A stretch of DNA of 64,000 bases, taken from contig CM049310.1 of NCBI GenBank assembly GCA_026874595.1, positions 30,443,558-30,507,557 on the forward strand, written 5' to 3'. The notes under the pieces were generated by a model that had not been told where the DNA came from, searched no databases, and was given only the letters and a program-made list of their open reading frames with translations. Both the position numbers and the translations under genes were made by a program. This document shows, piece after piece, positions 58,850-64,000 of this stretch (its first letter is position 1; each line of letters begins with the position of its first letter). The stretch is from Sipunculus nudus. Taxonomy: Eukaryota; Annelida; Sipuncula; Golfingiida; Sipunculidae.

Positions 58850-58995
58850 GTGACAGGCGGACAATCTTTATTTCGACCCCTGCTAACAGTTATGATTTGT
58901 GCCCTTTGAATGAACAGCCGGACGTGAGGACCACCGGACAGATGACGGACAAAGAACCATTGCTGTAGCTCAGATGACTGAAAGTCATCTGAGCT
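58850..58995 (-). repeat. Hairpin-headed repeat, copy 3 (reverse)
   Basis: A perfect 13-bp hairpin AGCTCAGATGACT-GAA-AGTCATCTGAGCT lies at 58967-58995, preceded by ACAGATGACGGACAAAG. On the minus strand this is the head of a truncated copy of the family seen at 4838 and 47128. Confidence 0.8.
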
Positions 58996-59338
58996 AAAAA
59001 CAATCGGAATATTGCCATACTAAAGGCTCAACTTATGCACCAAAGTATTTTAACAGAACTGAACAAAATAATCTCGTTGTGCCTTATCTTAATATTTAAT
59101 ATTATCTTTTTCCTACCCATGCAGTCTCAGGTTTGCAAAAATAAAAATTGTTACCAATACACATATATTCTCATGATATTCATGAAAATTTATTATGATT
59201 ATGTGAAAACAACAATCATAAATAATATATACATATGGAAACAAATATATACAAACATAATGAATAAAGAGCATCTTTATCTATCTTTCTGTACACACAT
59301 ACACATGGTTTTATGGTTTTACATAATATAAATTCAAT

Positions 59339-59341
<3 letters not shown>

Positions 59342-59401
<60 letters not shown>
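59342..59401 (+). repeat. (TA)n microsatellite
   Basis: About 30 TA units. Confidence 0.99.
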
Positions 59402-59404
<3 letters not shown>

Positions 59405-59439
59405 ACTTTCCTGAACAATAGACCTGTGGCTCACTGCGC

Positions 59440-60060
59440 TCAGCTGAAATTGATTATGAGAATATTTATTATAACATTCACACCAAACCCCAATCGGGAA
59501 TCTGACCGTTCAAAACCTTGATCAGGATCCTGATTCAGACTGTAATTTGACGTAAAACTGAACAACGCCTTCTACCCTGTGACTTGACCTTTGACCTCAT
59601 GACCCCAAAGAAGGGTTCTTACTTTATCGGTGAGCCTTATATGAATCAAGTTTGAAACCAATATGTCAATCCATCCAGAAACAAATATGCTAACAGATGG
59701 CCGCTGTGACCTAGACTGTGACCTTGTGACCTCAATATCATATATCCCCTATTGGCAGGTCAGCTAAATGTAAAAAATGGAAGGTTTGATATGAAAAGTT
59801 TGGCTTAAATGCATCCACTATCTTCCTAAATCAGTGGGGTGGGTAACCTTGACCTTTGACCTCATGACCCCAAAATCGATAGAATTCTAGTGATAAAGGT
59901 GGGCCATATGTAAGTGAAGTGTGAAGTCCATATGTCAATCCAAACTGGAATTATCATCAAGAAATAAATATGACGGACAAACAGAAAGTCAAAACAGAAG
60001 GACAGACGGACAGACAAGGTGATTACCACAGGGCATCCCATTACTCAAGTGGGGCCCTAA
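59440..60060 (+). mobile_element. Helitron-like 3' end with TGACCTTTGACCT repeats
   Basis: It ends CCCATT-ACTC-AAGTGGG hairpin (60037-60053), then GCCCTAA and host T, the same ending as at 23344-23366. The body contains ACCTTTGACCTCATGACCCC at about 59587 and 59852 (~265-bp period). No 5' end could be fixed, so it may be truncated. Confidence 0.6.
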
Positions 60061-60061
60061 T

Positions 60062-60693
60062 AACACACAAGGTTTCAGGACACTAAATGAAACCGCAGTT
60101 GCAAATCTTATATTATCAATATCATTCGGCTGTCTCAATATAAAGGGAAAACCTCGTAAAAAAACAACAAAATACAGGTGGTGCCACCCGTCTTCAGGAA
60201 CTGAAGTAACTTGTCACAGTCAATAAACACACCAGGTTTCAGGAGACCAGATGAAACCGCAGTCGAGAAACGGACTCAATTGCTGTCATTTCATGGTTTC
60301 AAAAACAGGGGGATAAAAATCGTAAAAATTAGAAAAAAATGCAAGTGGCGACACTAATTTTCCGGAAATGACATCCCCTGTCATGGTCAACATTCAAGCC
60401 AATATTCAGAGCTATACATGCATTAATTGACAAAATACTGGAGGTTTTGTATCCAATTTTTAATTATTCCGGGGGTACTTACAAGCCTCATAACTCGAAG
60501 GATACATGTCATAGTGACCTAATTTCAGATTTTCAAGGAGAGTTTGTATGGATCTCGCTGGATTTACTTCAGTTGCAGGTTTCTAGGTCCAATGGTGTTA
60601 AAACACCCCAGTCTAAAAGACAGACAACCAGACAAGCGGGAGACGGACGCTGACCGATCACGACAGTCCAGTTGACTTACAGTCAGACGAGCT
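60062..60693 (-). repeat. Hairpin-headed repeat, copy 4 (reverse)
   Basis: The head is near 60670-60693, a decayed hairpin AGTTGACT-TAC-AGTCAGACGAGCT. The reverse-complement body matches 47230-47700 (e.g. ACCTAATTTCAGATTTTCAA at about 60520). Confidence 0.7.
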
Positions 60694-60774
60694 AAAAAGA
60701 CTTTATAGCTTCAAAAATTCTAATGTTAAGTGAATAAAATTTTTTTCTGTTTTTTTTTAAGAAAAAAAATTAAA

Positions 60775-61060
60775 AAGTGCATTATGTTCGGGCCCATAAC
60801 TTCAAACAGTTAAAAATACTGACATAATTCCTGGTATGTACATAGGAAATATATAAAGGAATGGCTATGGTTTTGATGTTATGTAGTACTGAAGTGTAAC
60901 AATGGGTTTTATATGGGAAATTGAGGTTTTCCTTAATATCTCGGAGGGACGATGACCTACTGACCCAACTATATATACCGAATTTCGGATTCGTACGACT
61001 TACGGGTTCAAAACGTGCCCTGTTAACGGACGTCCGGACGGTACTAAAGATATGAATATA
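60775..61060 (-). repeat. Reverse copy of the 4838-5400 repeat body
   Basis: Reverse complement shares AACAGGGCACGTTTT, GAGATATTAAGGAAAACCTC and CCATTGTTACACTTC with 4888-5060. The head hairpin is missing. Confidence 0.75.
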
Positions 61061-61167
61061 AATTGAGCGATGGTTCAAAATACACGCTTTAGATTAGCTA
61101 CTGTAATACAAAATAAAACTATGCGAATAAAATTACATTTTAGGTATTCTATAGGCTCTCACAATTG

Positions 61168-61171
61168 GGTA

Positions 61172-61220
<49 letters not shown>

Positions 61221-61236
61221 CATATATATATATTTA
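61168..61236 (+). repeat. (TA)n microsatellite
   Basis: About 30 TA units with small interruptions near the end. Confidence 0.97.
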
Positions 61237-61307
61237 AATTATATTGCGTTGTCGCTAGTCTCTAATACCCAATTATGCTTGCCGGTTAAACCATTCCTTG
61301 AACTATT

Positions 61308-61310
<3 letters not shown>

Positions 61311-61390
<80 letters not shown>

Positions 61391-61423
61391 TTATTTATAT
61401 TATCTTTATATATTATATGTATA

Positions 61424-61482
<59 letters not shown>
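61311..61482 (+). repeat. Compound (TA)n-(GA)n microsatellite
   Basis: (TA)n at 61314-61386, a TTTATTTAT-type interruption, (TA)n at 61429-61456, then (GA)n to 61482. Confidence 0.97.
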
Positions 61483-61488
<6 letters not shown>

Positions 61489-63155
61489 CTGCACTGAGTA
61501 CTCAAAACAATATATATATAAATGTCAGGCTGAACTTAATCCTATAGTATGCATGCAACTGTATATGCCAAGGAGTAGTAGAAATTAAGGTCGCTTAATT
61601 TATAAAACACAAAGGTGTTATAATAAAATAAATAATAATAGTAATAAGAATATTAATAGCCCAAGTCCACCATTAGAAATGTAGATGAATATCCTGAATT
61701 TTAATTTACACTATATAATATGACAACTTGATAAAATATGAAGCATTATCTTGTATAGATGCGGCACTTCTGTGCATATATACATGTATATCCACCTTCA
61801 ATGTTGGAATAGTTGATCGGAGTCACCGTCATGATTGAGGTCATTATTAGAAATACTTATAAGTATTTTTTATATCGATATGTTAGTATTTGACGGATAT
61901 ATGTAAGAAATTTAATGTTACTTTTTAATATTTTATAAAATGCTTTTGATCGCCGTCAGATTTGACAGTATATAAAGCACCAAGAGGAAGAAGAAAAATA
62001 ACCAGACAGGAACTGGACAGTTGTTACATGTGTATGCATGCATATATATATATACACACGATAATTTACGAATAACATTGTAAATGTTATTTTAAAAAAT
62101 TTACAGCTTTTAGCGTATTATCATAGTTGCACCAAGATATATATTTTGATATGAAAGATATCATTTTAAAGAGATCGAATGATTTCCAGGAGGTTATTTC
62201 CAAATTTGCAAGAATATACTGCCAGGTGAACTTTTATTACTAAATCAAATAGGTCACAAAAGAAAATAACAATTCCCTTTCTGCTACTCTTACGCTATAA
62301 TTTATCTCTGACCTTTGACGGTTTTGTACCATGAAAATATGTATCAGTTTTAATTAAAAAAAGCGCGCAAAAGCTCAATATTCACCTAAACTAGGGCAGC
62401 CGAACATCACTGAAGGTTTTCTTTAACAATGCGGAGCTATAAATATATTGGGGCGTGTTTTAAATGTTTTGTCACCTAAAAATGTAAACTACTTAGATAT
62501 TATCCGCTTGCTCTAAGACACTTTTTACCCAGCAGATTCCACAATTTTATTATTACAATACAAAAATACGTGTTTTCCTCTCACGGATTCTATCGGAGGT
62601 TTTAATCTGAGGATTCCATGCAAGCTCTATACCAGCTTGGCATCTCTAGATTTGTATATGAATCACATAATTGTAATTGCTAACCTTCCCTATTATTATC
62701 TTTTTAAAATGATTGTGTAGTGCATAGGCTTAGAAAATGCAGGTCTTGTATCTAATGTTTTAAAGAAATGAAACTTACATATACACACAAATATGTGTGT
62801 GTGTGTGTGTTTATTATCATATAGGATATAAAAAACAGAAAAGCTGTATACAAAGCGGTTTTTTTGCATTTGCAATATATCCTGTCATCTTTATTGCCTT
62901 CAGTTATACTTCCAGTTCTATAAATAAAATCTTGATGTGCAAAACCCGAATTGCTCATATTACACTTTACGTTGAATAACACAAATAAAGATGTTTGTGA
63001 TATAGATAAGTGTTACAGGAATAGATAATACCCCCCCCCCCCCCAAATACATGCGGTGGGTGGTTAAATGGAATTTTATTTGGCATACACAAGATGTAAA
63101 AGCTGTCATTATATGATTACTGTGGTTTGTAATTAGTTTGTCTTATATATTATGC

Positions 63156-63160
<5 letters not shown>
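61483..63160. other. AT-rich non-coding DNA
   Basis: No gene. There is a (TG)n at about 62795-62810 and a poly-C tract at about 63030-63044. Confidence 0.5.

Positions 63161-63207
<47 letters not shown>
63161..63207 (+). repeat. (TA)n microsatellite
   Basis: About 23 units. A shorter tract follows at 63279-63305. Confidence 0.98.
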
Positions 63208-63211
<4 letters not shown>

Positions 63212-63274
63212 GCTCCCACACGGTAGAGCACTATTACCTATAGATGTATTGAATTCATGTTATGTGATCAAGGC

Positions 63275-63307
<33 letters not shown>

Positions 63308-63643
63308 TCAGGGTTTTCAATAAGAAAAAAAATGAAGATTATGGGACACTGAGGCCAAAATTTTAGTGCGTAACATTTCCATATTTCAATATTTGGAGGC
63401 GATCTGTTTCAAATTCTTAAGTTCTTTTTTGTCATTTTCGTACCAATACATGAATCACATAAATATTGCGTTATTATATGATGATTTGATTTGAGTGAAA
63501 TCTGAGTCTCAGTTATCAGCACAGTGTTTATACAATTAACTGGTTTCAGAAGTAGTCGGCAATGGCCGTGACTACTACAAAGGTCAAGTTTGATCTTGCA
63601 AACAGCAAGAATTTTCGCTTACTCCCACGTTAATGAAAGCCTT

Positions 63644-63646
<3 letters not shown>

Positions 63647-63703
<57 letters not shown>

Positions 63704-63713
63704 ATATATATAT
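63647..63713 (+). repeat. (TA)n microsatellite
   Basis: Two runs of TA joined by TTTATA. The remaining 290 bases to the window end hold nothing recognised. Confidence 0.98.
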
Positions 63714-64000
63714 ACGTCCTTGTTTATATGCGAGGGTGTGTGTGTAAGGAAATTTGACATATAGACCTACAGCGTTTGTATGGTTAATTATATATGATGT
63801 GCATGGATACGTTGATTTTATATAACACGGAACACGGGAAGCTTTCCTTGGGACACGGATATATGACATTTAAAGGAGTATATGACCCGAGTACGATTTT
63901 GATAAATTAATGAATCGTACTTTATTAATCAATATGGAATAACCTTCATATGTTGGTTAATCAAGATTAAGATCTGTTCGCATCACAGTATTAATATATT

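Noticed and set aside
61165-61458. Tyr/Ile-rich open frames
   Set aside because: Translation of (TA)n microsatellites.
1-64000. tRNA, rRNA or snRNA genes
   Set aside because: I looked for the GTTCGA-type T-loop with matching arms and found only GGTTCGACTG in a repeat at about 36779, without cloverleaf context. The CCA-like sequence at 53517-53534 is a primer-binding site, not a tRNA gene.

Overview
This window is nuclear DNA from an animal. It is AT-rich, has spliced genes, very long microsatellites and many transposable-element families, and carries no bacterial-type operons. The two recognisable genes are homologues of animal ZNF800 and KLHDC9. Repeats headed by a hairpin of the form AGCTCAG-n-TGACT, internally tandem Helitron-like elements, and blocks rich in TGACCT and GGCGCCACC suggest a lophotrochozoan, most likely a marine mollusc such as a bivalve. 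That assignment is an inference and was not tested.

Layout. 1-7.6 kb is repeat DNA: a roughly 45-copy minisatellite with two interleaved unit lengths, a hairpin-headed repeat, degenerate ~710-bp direct repeats and a (CT)n tract. 7.6-10.65 kb holds a 1.75-kb inverted-repeat element and then a 1.2-kb Helitron-like element. 10.65-16.6 kb is non-coding and lies 3' of the ZNF800 homologue, whose whole probable coding sequence sits in one exon on the minus strand (16600-19446). Its likely upstream exon or promoter is near 27.4 kb, so 19.5-27.3 kb is probably intron; it contains a Helitron-like insertion whose empty site is also in the window. KLHDC9 is at 29862-30845 on the plus strand, just after a 242-bp tandem array. 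31-42 kb is intergenic, with a LINE relic, an ancient tandem duplication and a hAT-type MITE with a perfect 8-bp target duplication.

At 42353-46640 three plus-strand exons join in frame. They give the start of a beta-propeller/WD-like protein that I could not name; later exons were not found. Its introns hold a second copy of the 1.2-kb element and a TA-flanked MITE. 47.1-50.6 kb is a nest of repeats inside repeats. 50911-53864 is a recent, internally deleted LTR retrotransposon on the minus strand, with LTRs that differ at one base. 55.3-57 kb holds decayed coding-like sequence. 57-64 kb is repeats and (TA)n tracts.

There is no gene cluster working as one system. The most informative content is the transposon biology: several Helitron-like families that share one terminal layout, nested insertions that date one another, and internally resolved insertion sites.
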